Positions 20,238 through 30,174 of a stretch of DNA of 64,000 bases are shown here, in pieces (the stretch's first letter is position 1; every line of letters begins with the position of its first letter). This DNA is from Cytophagaceae bacterium. GTDB lineage: Bacteria; Bacteroidota; Bacteroidia; Cytophagales; Spirosomataceae. Position numbers and translations under genes: made by a program. Location: contig SXXW01000016.1 of the NCBI GenBank assembly GCA_005791165.1, positions 34,046 to 98,045 on the forward strand, in the 5' to 3' direction. Under the pieces are notes generated by a model. That model had not been told where the DNA came from. It did no database searches and saw only the letters and a program-made list of their open reading frames with translations.

Positions 20238-21722
20238 TTATTTCTTGAGCAACACTTCAGAAGACTTATACGTATGTACTTGTTTCTTCTTATTACTTTC
20301 AGGTTCGATGTACTTCATTTTAGAAAAAGTGGCTCCTTGCACATCATCTAAGACGATGGCCGGTCGGTATTCCTTTCCTTGCGCAGTTAATGTTACATTT
20401 TCAATGGTTAGATTTTTAACATGTCGAACGTAAAATCCCCATGCTGGCAATTCCTTGAATTGAGAATATTCCGGATAAGCAGCTGGCATTTCTGGAATAC
20501 TATCTAGGTCAGCGGGCTTAATACCTCGATAGGCGTAAGTTGGGTTGCTGTTTCCTGGCACAACTATTTGGATATTGCGGAGGGTTACATTTGAAATGTA
20601 TTGTCCTGGCAAACCTACGATGCTAGCAGGTGAAATGTTACGTGGAAGGTCTTCAACGGGCCCCTCGTATTCTCTTCCCGCATCTGGTTTTGAATTAGGG
20701 ATTTCGCAATACATATTCTGAATCGTAATGTTATTCATGGAACCTGTTCTGCCTTTGTTCCAACGAGCACCTATTCTCAAGTAAATAGAGTTTCCTGTAT
20801 TATAGGCATATAAACTGTCGACAAAAATATTGTCAATCACCCCTCCATCGGGAGTGGCGATGGTAATCGCGGAACGAAATGTATCATATACTTTATTGTT
20901 GACAATCTTAAAATTCTTATACCCGCCTGAGGTTACCGTTCCAAATTTTATGCCATTCGCGCTAGATCTAGCTACATTATTTCGAACTTCTACATTTTCG
21001 CAAAGCTTTGTGGGGTCATGCGATTTAAAACAGATGGCATCATCACTTGCGTCAATAAATGAATTGCTAAGGACCACATTTTTACAATCGACAATATCGA
21101 TTCCATCGTTGTTCCAAAAAGCTTTGCTGTCGACCGTGATTTTGTCAATTTTCAAATTCTCACATTGATCAAACACAACGACCCATTCTGCCGCATTTTT
21201 AACCATGATGCCTGAAACTTCCACATTTTTACATTCACGAAAGTAAATGCCTTTTGGCCTACGTAGCGCAGGACGGTCGTTGGCTAGTTCATCTTTAAGT
21301 ATTCCCTTTTGCACTTGATCTAATAGGGTATATGCTAAATCTCGGCCTTGGCCGTCGATCACCCCTTTGCCAGTTAATCCGATATTTTCTGCTTTATAGG
21401 CGGATATTAGCGATGAGAAATGAGGGCCATTAATGTTATAATCATATATGTTGGTAGAACCGACAATCGTAGCCCCTTCCTCCAAATGAATGGTTACATT
21501 GGATTTTAGTTGGATGGTTCCTGTTAAATACCTTCCCACATAAAATACGAGTCGGCCCCCGCCTTTTTCATGGATAAAATCGATGGCTTTTTGAATCGAG
21601 GTGGTATTCATTGTCGTCCCATTGGATTTTATTCCAAACATGGAAGCCTTGTAATCTTCTGCTTGCGCATGAAAGCATATGAAAATAGTCAAAGGAATGA
21701 CTATTAGTAGATTCTTCATCAT
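20238..21722 (-). CDS. GH28-like polygalacturonase-family protein
   Basis: Signal peptide; WNNDGIDIVDC and DASDDAICFKSH motifs; 12-nt gap to the downstream paralog. Confidence 0.88.
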   Translation of the reverse strand: MMKNLLIVIPLTIFICFHAQAEDYKASMFGIKSNGTTMNTTSIQKAIDFIHEKGGGRLVFYVGRYLTGTIQLKSNVTIHLEEGATIVGSTNIYDYNINGPHFSSLISAYKAENIGLTGKGVIDGQGRDLAYTLLDQVQKGILKDELANDRPALRRPKGIYFRECKNVEVSGIMVKNAAEWVVVFDQCENLKIDKITVDSKAFWNNDGIDIVDCKNVVLSNSFIDASDDAICFKSHDPTKLCENVEVRNNVARSSANGIKFGTVTSGGYKNFKIVNNKVYDTFRSAITIATPDGGVIDNIFVDSLYAYNTGNSIYLRIGARWNKGRTGSMNNITIQNMYCEIPNSKPDAGREYEGPVEDLPRNISPASIVGLPGQYISNVTLRNIQIVVPGNSNPTYAYRGIKPADLDSIPEMPAAYPEYSQFKELPAWGFYVRHVKNLTIENVTLTAQGKEYRPAIVLDDVQGATFSKMKYIEPESNKKKQVHTYKSSEVLLKK

Positions 21723-21857
21723 AGAATGATAGGTTTTAGAGCGAAGTGCAAAATTGATTCAAACAACAATTTAACTTCATATTTTTCAAATATAAATATT
21801 CTTTTAATGCTCTGCAATAATTAAGGTTTGTATAAATTAGCGTATTCAATTTTTGAT

Positions 21858-22058
21858 ATGAAAAAAAATACTAAATTAAGGTGGTTACTTCAATCGGCGG
21901 GAGGTTTGATTTTAACGGGTGCCGGGTTATCTTTAGCCATTGATGCTGGAATTACGAAAATGCAAGGAGGGGAATGGTTTTGGTATGGAACGGGGGCCCT
22001 CGTTGTATTCCAAGCAGGCTTATGTTGCGTGATTGACTCTGTTCGGTTTAAAAATTGA
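21858..22058 (+). CDS. Small membrane protein, hypothetical (start trimmed to MKKNTK)
   Basis: 66 aa, two hydrophobic segments. Confidence 0.55.
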   Translation: MKKNTKLRWLLQSAGGLILTGAGLSLAIDAGITKMQGGEWFWYGTGALVVFQAGLCCVIDSVRFKN

Positions 22059-22136
22059 TTGGTCTTTTCCGCGAGTAAATTGTTTTTTGTTGGTGCAGAA
22101 ACCGATTTAAAAATCGGTTGAAATATAAATTTTGAT

Positions 22137-23543
22137 ATGAAAAAAAGCAGAAAAATAACGCTTGTTTTTGCAAGCATATTAGGTAGCCTCTTTATTGCGC
22201 TATTTTTTTTAATTTCTTGTCGGGTTGATCATACTCCTTATTTTAATTCAACTTATTATCAAAATACATCTTCTAGGTTGGACAGCCTAAAGAAAAAACG
22301 TATCCTAATTAACGATTTCGTCGAAGCGGGATTTTCTAAAGTCAACATAACGCCTAGTGTAGGTAATGTTAAGGATAGCGTCGAGGTGGGCCAATTTAAA
22401 GAAGCACCCTTAGCAGGTTTTGGTGCACGCAAGGGAAAAAGTGCCACAGGAACTCATGATAGTATTTTTGTAAAAGCGGCGGCGATAAAAGTGGGTACTC
22501 AGTTGGTGGTTATTGTAGGAGCTGATATATTAATTATGCCACCTAATATTATTGACGATGTCACATTGTTACTCGCAAAAAAAGGCATTCAGCGGAGCCA
22601 AGTGTTTTATTCGGCTTCGCATACGCATTCTAGTATTGGGGCTTGGGGCCCAGGATTCATCGGCGAACAATTTGCTGGTCCAGCAAATCCACGGATTAAT
22701 CAATGGCTGGTTCGTCAAATTGCTCAAGCCGTGACGCTTGCGATCTCCGATCTTAAACCCGCTCAGATTGGCAACGGTTATTTTAATGCGGCTCCTTATA
22801 CCCGCAATAGGCTTGTTGGCGAGTCAGGAACCAAAAACAACGATTTTAATTTTATTTCCATTCATCAAAAAGGAGGTCGAAAGGCCGTGATTGGTTCTTT
22901 TGGAGCACATGCCACGACCATCGGCGCAGATAACATGCAATTCAGTGCTGATTACCCTGGTTATTGGCAACGAAAAATGGAACGCGGGTCTGTTGACCTA
23001 GCGATTTTCTGTGGAGGCTCTGTTGGCAGTCAAAGTCCATCAGGTGAGGGCAATGGCTTTGAAAAGCCTAAAAAAATAGGGGAGTCGCTGGCCGATAGCC
23101 TTGAGATTTATTTAGGTAGGGTCGAGCTTAAAGACAAAATTGATTTGTCGGCGATGAGTCTGAAAATGGACTTGCCGGATTATAACATTCGGTTGACGAC
23201 CAACATGCATTTCTCCACTTGGTTTAGTAAAAAATTAATGCCATTGCCAGAAAATGTATACTTGCAAGTCATTAAAATCGGAAATTTAATTTGGTTTACC
23301 ACACCATGTGATTTCAGTGGGGAGTTTGCGCGCCAATTAAAAGACGCGTTGGCGACAAAAGGGTTTAATGCCAATGTGACTAGTTTTAACGGAAGTTATG
23401 TGGGTTATATTATACCCGGAAAATACTTTTACCTCGATTCGTATGAACCTAAGACGATGGGGTGGTTTGGGCCTAATATGGGGGAATATACCTTTGAGTT
23501 AATGAGGCATTTGTCGGAAATCATTACGCAGCCTGTTCGGTAA
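22137..23543 (+). CDS. Neutral/alkaline ceramidase-like family protein
   Basis: EAGFSKVNITPSVG...PLAGFGARKG...VGADILIMP...SASHTHSSIGAWGP, matching the neutral ceramidase N-terminal family. Confidence 0.8.
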   Translation: MKKSRKITLVFASILGSLFIALFFLISCRVDHTPYFNSTYYQNTSSRLDSLKKKRILINDFVEAGFSKVNITPSVGNVKDSVEVGQFKEAPLAGFGARKGKSATGTHDSIFVKAAAIKVGTQLVVIVGADILIMPPNIIDDVTLLLAKKGIQRSQVFYSASHTHSSIGAWGPGFIGEQFAGPANPRINQWLVRQIAQAVTLAISDLKPAQIGNGYFNAAPYTRNRLVGESGTKNNDFNFISIHQKGGRKAVIGSFGAHATTIGADNMQFSADYPGYWQRKMERGSVDLAIFCGGSVGSQSPSGEGNGFEKPKKIGESLADSLEIYLGRVELKDKIDLSAMSLKMDLPDYNIRLTTNMHFSTWFSKKLMPLPENVYLQVIKIGNLIWFTTPCDFSGEFARQLKDALATKGFNANVTSFNGSYVGYIIPGKYFYLDSYEPKTMGWFGPNMGEYTFELMRHLSEIITQPVR

Positions 23544-23700
23544 ATTATCTTCAAATATTTAGACATTGATGATAAGACATCCTTAAAATTATGGGGTTTT
23601 TATTGAAGTTGAATCTAAATGAGATGAATTAAATATGTTAGTAAATGTCAAGTTATATGTTTACTTTTGAATTTTAAAAGTCAATATATAATTTTACTTT

Positions 23701-24159
23701 ATGAAAAATAAATCTCTGCAGTTTCAGCAATTGAATAATAAAATGTTAGATTTTGGTGTGCTTAAGCAAGTTGCCATTCCACCTACTGGGTGGGTAAAAG
23801 CGATACGTACTTCTTTTGGTATGTCTATGCAACAATTAGGTAATAAATTAGATATATCAAAGCAGGCCATTTTGGATATAGAAAAGCGAGAACAAATTGG
23901 ATCTATCACCATTAAGTCCTTGAAAGAAATAGCTCAGGTGATGGATATGCAATTGGTCTATGGGCTAGTTCCTAATGATGGTTCATTAGATCTTTTAATT
24001 GAAAAAAGGGCGACTGAACTCGCTACTAAAATTGTGCTTCGTACCTATCATACCATGAAGCTCGAAGATCAAGGTATAAGTCAACAGCGTATCAAAAATG
24101 CTATTAAAGAACGAGCTGAAGAGATTAAAAAGGAGATGCCTAAAATATTATGGGATTAA
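23701..24159 (+). CDS. Mobile mystery protein A (HTH)
   Basis: HTH IRTSFGMSMQQLGNKLDISKQAILDIEKREQIGSITIKSLKEIAQVMDMQLVYGLVP; followed with 10-nt overlap by Fic-domain gene. Confidence 0.85.
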   Translation: MKNKSLQFQQLNNKMLDFGVLKQVAIPPTGWVKAIRTSFGMSMQQLGNKLDISKQAILDIEKREQIGSITIKSLKEIAQVMDMQLVYGLVPNDGSLDLLIEKRATELATKIVLRTYHTMKLEDQGISQQRIKNAIKERAEEIKKEMPKILWD

Positions 24160-24746
24160 TTTTAGATTACCTCGTTGGCCAAACTCCTTTAAGCGAAGAA
24201 GAAATGGATGGTTTACTCATTCCAACGATGACAACTCGTGGCGAGTTGGATGAATTTGAACAAAAAAATATTGAACAAGCTGTTCAATGGACCATGGGCC
24301 GTAACTTTAGGCCAGACTTAATATTCGCTGAAGATTTTATTCGTAAGGTGCATCGAAAAATGTATGCTGATGTGTGGACTTGGGCTGGGGATTTTCGTAA
24401 AGCCAACAAAAATTTAGGGATTGACAAATTCCAAATACCTACTCAGCTTAAAAATTTACTAGATGATATTATATATTGGCACGAAAACAAAACCTACCTC
24501 CCAGATGAAATTGCGTTAAGGTTCAAGCACCGACTTGTTAGTATACATTGCTTTCCAAACGGCAACGGTCGACATAGCCGATTAATGGCTGATATTATTA
24601 TCGAAAAGATATATAAGCTTGATGTGTTTAGTTGGGGTGCGTCCAAAAATGCCAATACTAATGACACTCGGGCAGCCTATCTAAAAGCAATTAAAACGGC
24701 TGATAGAGGTGATTATAGATTATTGCTGAATTTTGCTAGATCTTGA
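24150..24746 (+). CDS. Mobile mystery protein B (Fic domain)
   Basis: Fic core IHCFPNGNGRHSR (HxFxxGNGR); WAGDFRKANKNLGI. Confidence 0.9.
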   Translation: MGLILDYLVGQTPLSEEEMDGLLIPTMTTRGELDEFEQKNIEQAVQWTMGRNFRPDLIFAEDFIRKVHRKMYADVWTWAGDFRKANKNLGIDKFQIPTQLKNLLDDIIYWHENKTYLPDEIALRFKHRLVSIHCFPNGNGRHSRLMADIIIEKIYKLDVFSWGASKNANTNDTRAAYLKAIKTADRGDYRLLLNFARS

Positions 24747-24796
24747 AATCCATTTGAACGATTTTTAGATTCTACCTTGCTAATAAATCGACTTGA

Positions 24797-25075
24797 TTAC
24801 AATTTTTTTTGCTGCACCCCTTGATCAAAAACTTCTTCGTACTCTAAGACATCTTGTTTGTCATATCGGATCCAAGGGCCGTGTTTCTGTCCGCCTTTAA
24901 AATTGCCGACTTGCCATAGTTGGCCTGTTTCACGGTAAAATATCCATTCTCCTTCCATCACTTCATTTACGGATCGTCCTTTCGCTTTTACTTTTCCATT
25001 CTTGAAATAATATGTTAATTGGTCTCCCAATTGCTCAAATGTTTTTTGGCCGTTTGAATAGCTTTTGTTTTTCAT
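24797..25075 (-). CDS. MORN-variant repeat protein (YwqK-like)
   Basis: YYFKNGKVKAKGR...GEWIFYRETGQLWQVGNFKGGQKHGPWIRYD repeats. Confidence 0.75.
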   Translation of the reverse strand: MKNKSYSNGQKTFEQLGDQLTYYFKNGKVKAKGRSVNEVMEGEWIFYRETGQLWQVGNFKGGQKHGPWIRYDKQDVLEYEEVFDQGVQQKKL

Positions 25076-25233
25076 TATCGTGCAGGGTCAATGGACTTGT
25101 TGTTCTACCATTGTTCCCAAATATAGTCATTGATGTGGAGTCAATGAACACAGATAGGTCCACGTAGGCTGATCAATCAAGTGAAATTCGCGAGACTATT
25201 TGAATCAAATGGATTTTGCTAAATAAAAATAAA

Positions 25234-25270
25234 GAACGTTTAGACAGTTAGATAATTTGTCTAAACGTTC
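25234..25270 (-). terminator. Perfect 13-bp inverted repeat, likely terminator of the Gfo/Idh gene
   Basis: gaacgtttagaca...tgtctaaacgttc; U-rich tract on the minus strand after the stem. Confidence 0.7.
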
Positions 25271-25282
25271 TCAACGATTTTT

Positions 25283-26629
25283 TTACAATTTTGGCTCCCA
25301 GCCTTTTTCGTATTCACGTCCCCAAAGCTTCATTCCATCCTTGTCCAAAATACGGCCATTGACTGTGTCTATTTTGAATGACTTGTTTATGCGGTAGGAA
25401 ATATTAGCATAATGGCACATCATTTGGCTGATAGCACCTTCTTCGATCGGCGAGTTTAATTTGGTTTCTTTTCCACGAATCACGTTGAAAAAGTTTGCTA
25501 CGTGTGTGTCGGTCATGTCGCCACCGCCGCCTAATGTATTTCCTGCTTCAGAACCTGAGGATTTGCTATCCTTGATTTTTTTTCCTGCTCGGTCGAAGAG
25601 CGTATAACCTTCTCGGTTGACAAAAACGCTACCCTCGCTTCCGAAAATAATCGTTCCACGATCGCTTCCGTAGGTTTTATAGCCAGAACGACTCTTGCCA
25701 TCCCATTGAATAACTTTATTATCAGGGAATTGGAAAGTGGCATCCATGGTGTCGTACATAACCCAACCGTCATTTTTGAAATGTCTTTTGGCCGCTTCTA
25801 CATACACGTGTTCAGGATATTTAACTTGGAGTGCCCAGCGAGCAACGTCTAATTCATGCGTGGCATTGTTGCCCGTTTCGCCAGTTCCCCAGTGCCATCC
25901 ATACCAGTGCCAATTGTAATCCCAGGTGTCGGCGGTGTATTCTTGGTGTGGTGCGGGACCCTGCCATAGATTCCAGTCTAATCCTTCTGGAATTGGCGCC
26001 TTTTTTTCAATAGGCACTTCACCGCGCTCGTTGGAATAAAAGGCTACTGCCTTGTAAACATCGCCGATAACCCCTTTGTGAATTTCAGAAATGATGTCTT
26101 GGGATTCTTTGGCGGAACGCTGTTGGTTCCCCATTTGGACTACCTTGCCATATTTTTTTTGAAATGCTACCAATAATTCGCCTTCGCGTGGATTCTGACT
26201 ACATGGTTTTTCGATGTACACATGTTTGCCTGCTTGCATCGCCATCCAAGTACCTGGTGCGTGCCAATGATCTGGAGTTGCATTAAAGATGGCATCAACA
26301 GTTTTATCATTCCAAACATCGTGAATGTCATTCACTAATTTTGCATTTCCTGTTACTTTTCCTTGCAAATCGCGACCTACCTTTTCGCGTTGCTTTTTCA
26401 TTACATCGCAGATATAAGCTACATCTACATTGTTGTTTTTGTTTTTTAGTGCAGCATAATACGCACCTACTCGGCGGCCACATCCCATCAATGCGACGTT
26501 TAGTCGGTCATTTGCTCCGATGATTCGGGCATAACTCTTGGCACTAAAAGCGGAATTGATGTTTCCTAGGCTGATTCCTGCAGCACCTAAGGCTACTTGT
26601 TGAATGAATTTTCTACGATTGTTACTCAT
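25283..26629 (-). CDS. Gfo/Idh/MocA family oxidoreductase with Tat-like leader
   Basis: MSNNRRKFIQQVALGAAGIS; NVALMGCGRR; EKPCSQNPREGE (EKP motif); WHWHYGWHWGTGETGNNATHELDVARWAL-type region. Confidence 0.92.
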   Translation of the reverse strand: MSNNRRKFIQQVALGAAGISLGNINSAFSAKSYARIIGANDRLNVALMGCGRRVGAYYAALKNKNNNVDVAYICDVMKKQREKVGRDLQGKVTGNAKLVNDIHDVWNDKTVDAIFNATPDHWHAPGTWMAMQAGKHVYIEKPCSQNPREGELLVAFQKKYGKVVQMGNQQRSAKESQDIISEIHKGVIGDVYKAVAFYSNERGEVPIEKKAPIPEGLDWNLWQGPAPHQEYTADTWDYNWHWYGWHWGTGETGNNATHELDVARWALQVKYPEHVYVEAAKRHFKNDGWVMYDTMDATFQFPDNKVIQWDGKSRSGYKTYGSDRGTIIFGSEGSVFVNREGYTLFDRAGKKIKDSKSSGSEAGNTLGGGGDMTDTHVANFFNVIRGKETKLNSPIEEGAISQMMCHYANISYRINKSFKIDTVNGRILDKDGMKLWGREYEKGWEPKL

Positions 26630-27135
26630 ATCTTGATTTAAATAGGTTGTTTAATCAAATCTTTGATCTCATAATTTCGAGTTGATCGATTTTTTTTTGA
26701 AAAGATAAAAATAAGAAAAATTTTCAAAAAGATGGATTTGTTTATGTGATTTAATTGGCCTTTTTATGCATTATGACGTAAGAATTTATATGATTTTTTT
26801 CATCTTTTAGCATGAATGAAATAGTCATAATAAAGCATTTTAACCATAACAAATTTCTTTTCAAAAATTAAATCGAATGCTAGTTTAATGGCCATTTTAG
26901 TACAACATGAATGCTTGCATATTGGTCAAATGGCTACTTTGAAAAAGTATACCACAGGTATTCCAATGAAATTAAGAAAGCCCTAGGCATTGCATGAATC
27001 TTGTTTGAATATTTAAAATAAACGTATACTTTAGCATTCATAAGCAAAATAAATACTTACTTAAAAAATAATAATCAAAACGATGATTACAAATAAAACG
27101 ATATGCAGTTTTTGTTTGGTTATTATATTTAGCCT

Positions 27136-28131
27136 ATGAAATTTCATTTCAAATCCTTCCTTGTTTTAAGTATTGCCATATTGATATTCGACAACGAAAT
27201 TTCAGTGGGTCAATCGCAGGGTAAGGCCCCGAAAATGATGTATGCTGATTCCAGTCGAACGGGTAAGCCATTTTCAAAAAACCCATATGTAATCCGATTT
27301 AAAGGAAGGTATTTAATGTACTCTTCCGTTTTGCCCGTGAAGGGAAGTCAATCCAGAGAAATTGAAATTACAGAAAGTTTTGATTTGATTCATTGGAAGA
27401 ATGTCGGTTTTTTAACGATCCAAGAGCCTTATGAAAAAAATGGAATCAGTGCTCCTTGTGCCTTAGTGATCAAAGATAAAGTCCACATTTTTTACCAGAC
27501 GTATGGAAATGGAAAAAAAGATGCTATTTGCCACGCCGTATCCGATGATGGAATAAATAATTTTATTCGAAACGTGACTAACCCGATCTTTCGTCCAGAT
27601 GGCTCGTGGAATTGTGGGAGGGCCATAGATGCGGAAGTGTTTCTGTTCAAAGGCAAATATTACATGTATTATGCTACAAGGGATCCCGATTTCAAAATTC
27701 AAATGCTCGGAGTGGCGACAGCCCCTGCAAATACAAATTTCAACCGAGGCGAATGGATGCATCAATCCAAATTAGCCCCAATCCTAAAACCTGAAGAAAA
27801 ATGGGAAGGTGAGTGCATTGAGGCGGCTTCTATTATCAAACGAAATGGTATTTTGTATATGTTTTATGCAGGATCGTATGATAATTCCCCTCAGCAAATA
27901 GGGGTAGCGACTAGTCAAGATGGCTATTCGTGGCAACGTCTTTTCAAAAAACCATTTTTGGAAAATGGCAAACCTGGCGAGTGGAATTACAGTGAGTCAG
28001 GCCATCCAGATATACTCGATTTGGGAAGTAAAAGCTATTTGTTTTATCAGGGAAATAAGGATCAAGGAAAAACTTGGTGGATTTCAAATGTGGAAGTTGG
28101 CTGGAACAAAAAGGGACCCTTTTTGAAATAG
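27136..28131 (+). CDS. Glycoside hydrolase with five-bladed beta-propeller (GH43/GH32-like)
   Basis: Repeated propeller motifs KGRYLMYSS, KVHIFYQTYG, KGKYYMYYATRDPD, NGILYMFYAGSYD, KSYLFYQGN. Confidence 0.75.
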   Translation: MKFHFKSFLVLSIAILIFDNEISVGQSQGKAPKMMYADSSRTGKPFSKNPYVIRFKGRYLMYSSVLPVKGSQSREIEITESFDLIHWKNVGFLTIQEPYEKNGISAPCALVIKDKVHIFYQTYGNGKKDAICHAVSDDGINNFIRNVTNPIFRPDGSWNCGRAIDAEVFLFKGKYYMYYATRDPDFKIQMLGVATAPANTNFNRGEWMHQSKLAPILKPEEKWEGECIEAASIIKRNGILYMFYAGSYDNSPQQIGVATSQDGYSWQRLFKKPFLENGKPGEWNYSESGHPDILDLGSKSYLFYQGNKDQGKTWWISNVEVGWNKKGPFLK

Positions 28132-28345
28132 TGAATGAGTTCACTATAGGTGTATAGCGATTCATCTACCCATAAATTTCAATCGGATTTTTCACGCATT
28201 TACATGATTTAGTTGGGTATAAATCAGGTGATTATACATTCCTAATTTTGTTTTTCATTTAAGGCAATTGTTTTATTTAAAATGAATTAATTGCTATATT
28301 CGATTAACCCATTGCGATAAATCCTATTTCATAACGATCCAAACG

Positions 28346-30103
28346 ATGCTGATGAATACTTGTAAATACCTTTTGATTATACTGGCCTGTGGAGTTTCCT
28401 TGAGTAGTATGGCCCAAAAAAATATACACCCCAACGTTATTTTAATTATTACCGATGACCAGGGATATGGCGACTTGGGAATTAATGGGAATTCAATCAT
28501 CAAGACGCCTGTCATTGATCGATTTGCCAAACAGAGTTTACGATTTAACGATTTCCATGTTTCACCCGTTTGTGCTCCTACTCGGTCAAGTTTAATGACT
28601 GGTCGCTACTCATTGCGAACTGGCATACGAGATACCTATAATGGGGGAGCCATTATGGCTCCGAATGAAATAACAATTGCGGAAATTTTGAAGCAGGCAG
28701 GTTATACTACTGGATTGTTTGGGAAATGGCATTTGGGGGATAATTTTCCTAGTCGGCCCATGGACCAGGGATTTGATGAGACCTTAATGCACCTTTCAGG
28801 AGGGATGGGCCAAGTAGGTGATGTAACGACTTATTTTCAAAAAGATAGTAGTTATTTCAATCCGGTCCTTTGGAAAAATGGCCAAAAGGAGTCTTTTAAG
28901 GGGTATTGTTCCGATATTTTCGCAGCGAATGCCATCCAGTTTATTGAAAAAAATAAAAGTAATCCATTCTTCTGTTACCTCTCATTTAATGCGCCTCATA
29001 CGCCTTTGCAAGTACCTGATTCTTATTATCAGATGTACAAAAACACAGACCCGTCCATTGAATTTGAAAGAAAAAATCCAATGCACCTTAAAATGAGCGA
29101 ACAGGACAAAGAAGATGCTCGAAAGGTATATGCCATGGTCAGCAACATAGACGATAACATTGGCAAATTGCTTCAGAAAATCAAGGATTTGGGAATTGAA
29201 GAAAATACCATTGTGATTTTTATGACGGACAATGGCCCACAGCAATTACGTTTTACGGCGGGCATGCGAGATAAAAAAGGGTCGGTTTATCATGGCGGGA
29301 CCCGTGTTCCTTTCTTCTTGAAATATCCAGCCTTGACGAAGGAAAGTAAAGTGATTGAAACGATGTCGGCCCACTTTGACGTGCTTCCTACGCTCTCGGA
29401 ATTGTGTCATGCAGATTTGCCCAAGGATCGTAAAATTGACGGTAAAAGCCTTGTTCCCCTGATCAAAGGCAAAAAGGTTGATTGGTCGGATCGAGCCATG
29501 TTTAGTTATTGGACGAGAAAGTATCCTGAACTTTACAACAGCATGGCCATTCAGAAGTCGGGTTACAAATTAGTCGGACAAACCAATTACAACGCTTCCA
29601 TCGAAGATTTCGAATTGTACAATTTGAAAAATGATCCAGAAGAACTTTACAATGTTGTTAAGGAAAATAAAGGAATTGCATTGAAACTGAAAACAGAATT
29701 AGATCGTATTTACCAGGATTTAATTCGATCAAAAAATCTGATGACCCCTCCCAAAATTATTGTTGGATCAAAAAAGGAAAACCCTTTGACTTTGAATAGA
29801 AATGATGCGGATGGTTCCCGTGGATTATGGGATCAAGAAGCCATATTTGGAAAATGGAACGTTAATATTCTAAAAGGACGATATGATTTTAAGTTCAAAT
29901 TCATCAAACCGATGGCTGCCAATGGAGACATGTATTTGGAAACCAATACGATCATCAATCAAATGAAGAATGATCAGATTACGGATGTGATTGAGATGAA
30001 AAATATTTCTCTTCCGGAAATAAAGGGCGAATTGATTCCCTACTATTTGATTAAGGGTAAAATGATCTTACCATTTAGTGTTGAGATTGAAAAAGTGGAT
30101 TAA
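28346..30103 (+). CDS. Sulfatase (arylsulfatase family, Cys-type)
   Basis: NVILIITDDQGYGDLG; sulfatase signature VCAPTRSSLMTGRYSLRTG; GKWHLG. Confidence 0.95.
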   Translation: MLMNTCKYLLIILACGVSLSSMAQKNIHPNVILIITDDQGYGDLGINGNSIIKTPVIDRFAKQSLRFNDFHVSPVCAPTRSSLMTGRYSLRTGIRDTYNGGAIMAPNEITIAEILKQAGYTTGLFGKWHLGDNFPSRPMDQGFDETLMHLSGGMGQVGDVTTYFQKDSSYFNPVLWKNGQKESFKGYCSDIFAANAIQFIEKNKSNPFFCYLSFNAPHTPLQVPDSYYQMYKNTDPSIEFERKNPMHLKMSEQDKEDARKVYAMVSNIDDNIGKLLQKIKDLGIEENTIVIFMTDNGPQQLRFTAGMRDKKGSVYHGGTRVPFFLKYPALTKESKVIETMSAHFDVLPTLSELCHADLPKDRKIDGKSLVPLIKGKKVDWSDRAMFSYWTRKYPELYNSMAIQKSGYKLVGQTNYNASIEDFELYNLKNDPEELYNVVKENKGIALKLKTELDRIYQDLIRSKNLMTPPKIIVGSKKENPLTLNRNDADGSRGLWDQEAIFGKWNVNILKGRYDFKFKFIKPMAANGDMYLETNTIINQMKNDQITDVIEMKNISLPEIKGELIPYYLIKGKMILPFSVEIEKVD

Positions 30104-30174
30104 TTATTTTTTAATGGAAAGTATTCCTTTTTAAACTACCCTCTGTGCTAATAAATTAAATAATTATTCAAATT

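Noticed and set aside
20830-21168. 112-aa plus-strand ORF
   Set aside because: Antisense to the second GH28-like gene.
26640-27135. ~500-nt AT-rich intergenic region considered as a possible ncRNA or mobile remnant
   Set aside because: No ORF, convincing stem, tRNA-like structure or transposase similarity seen; likely a divergent promoter region.
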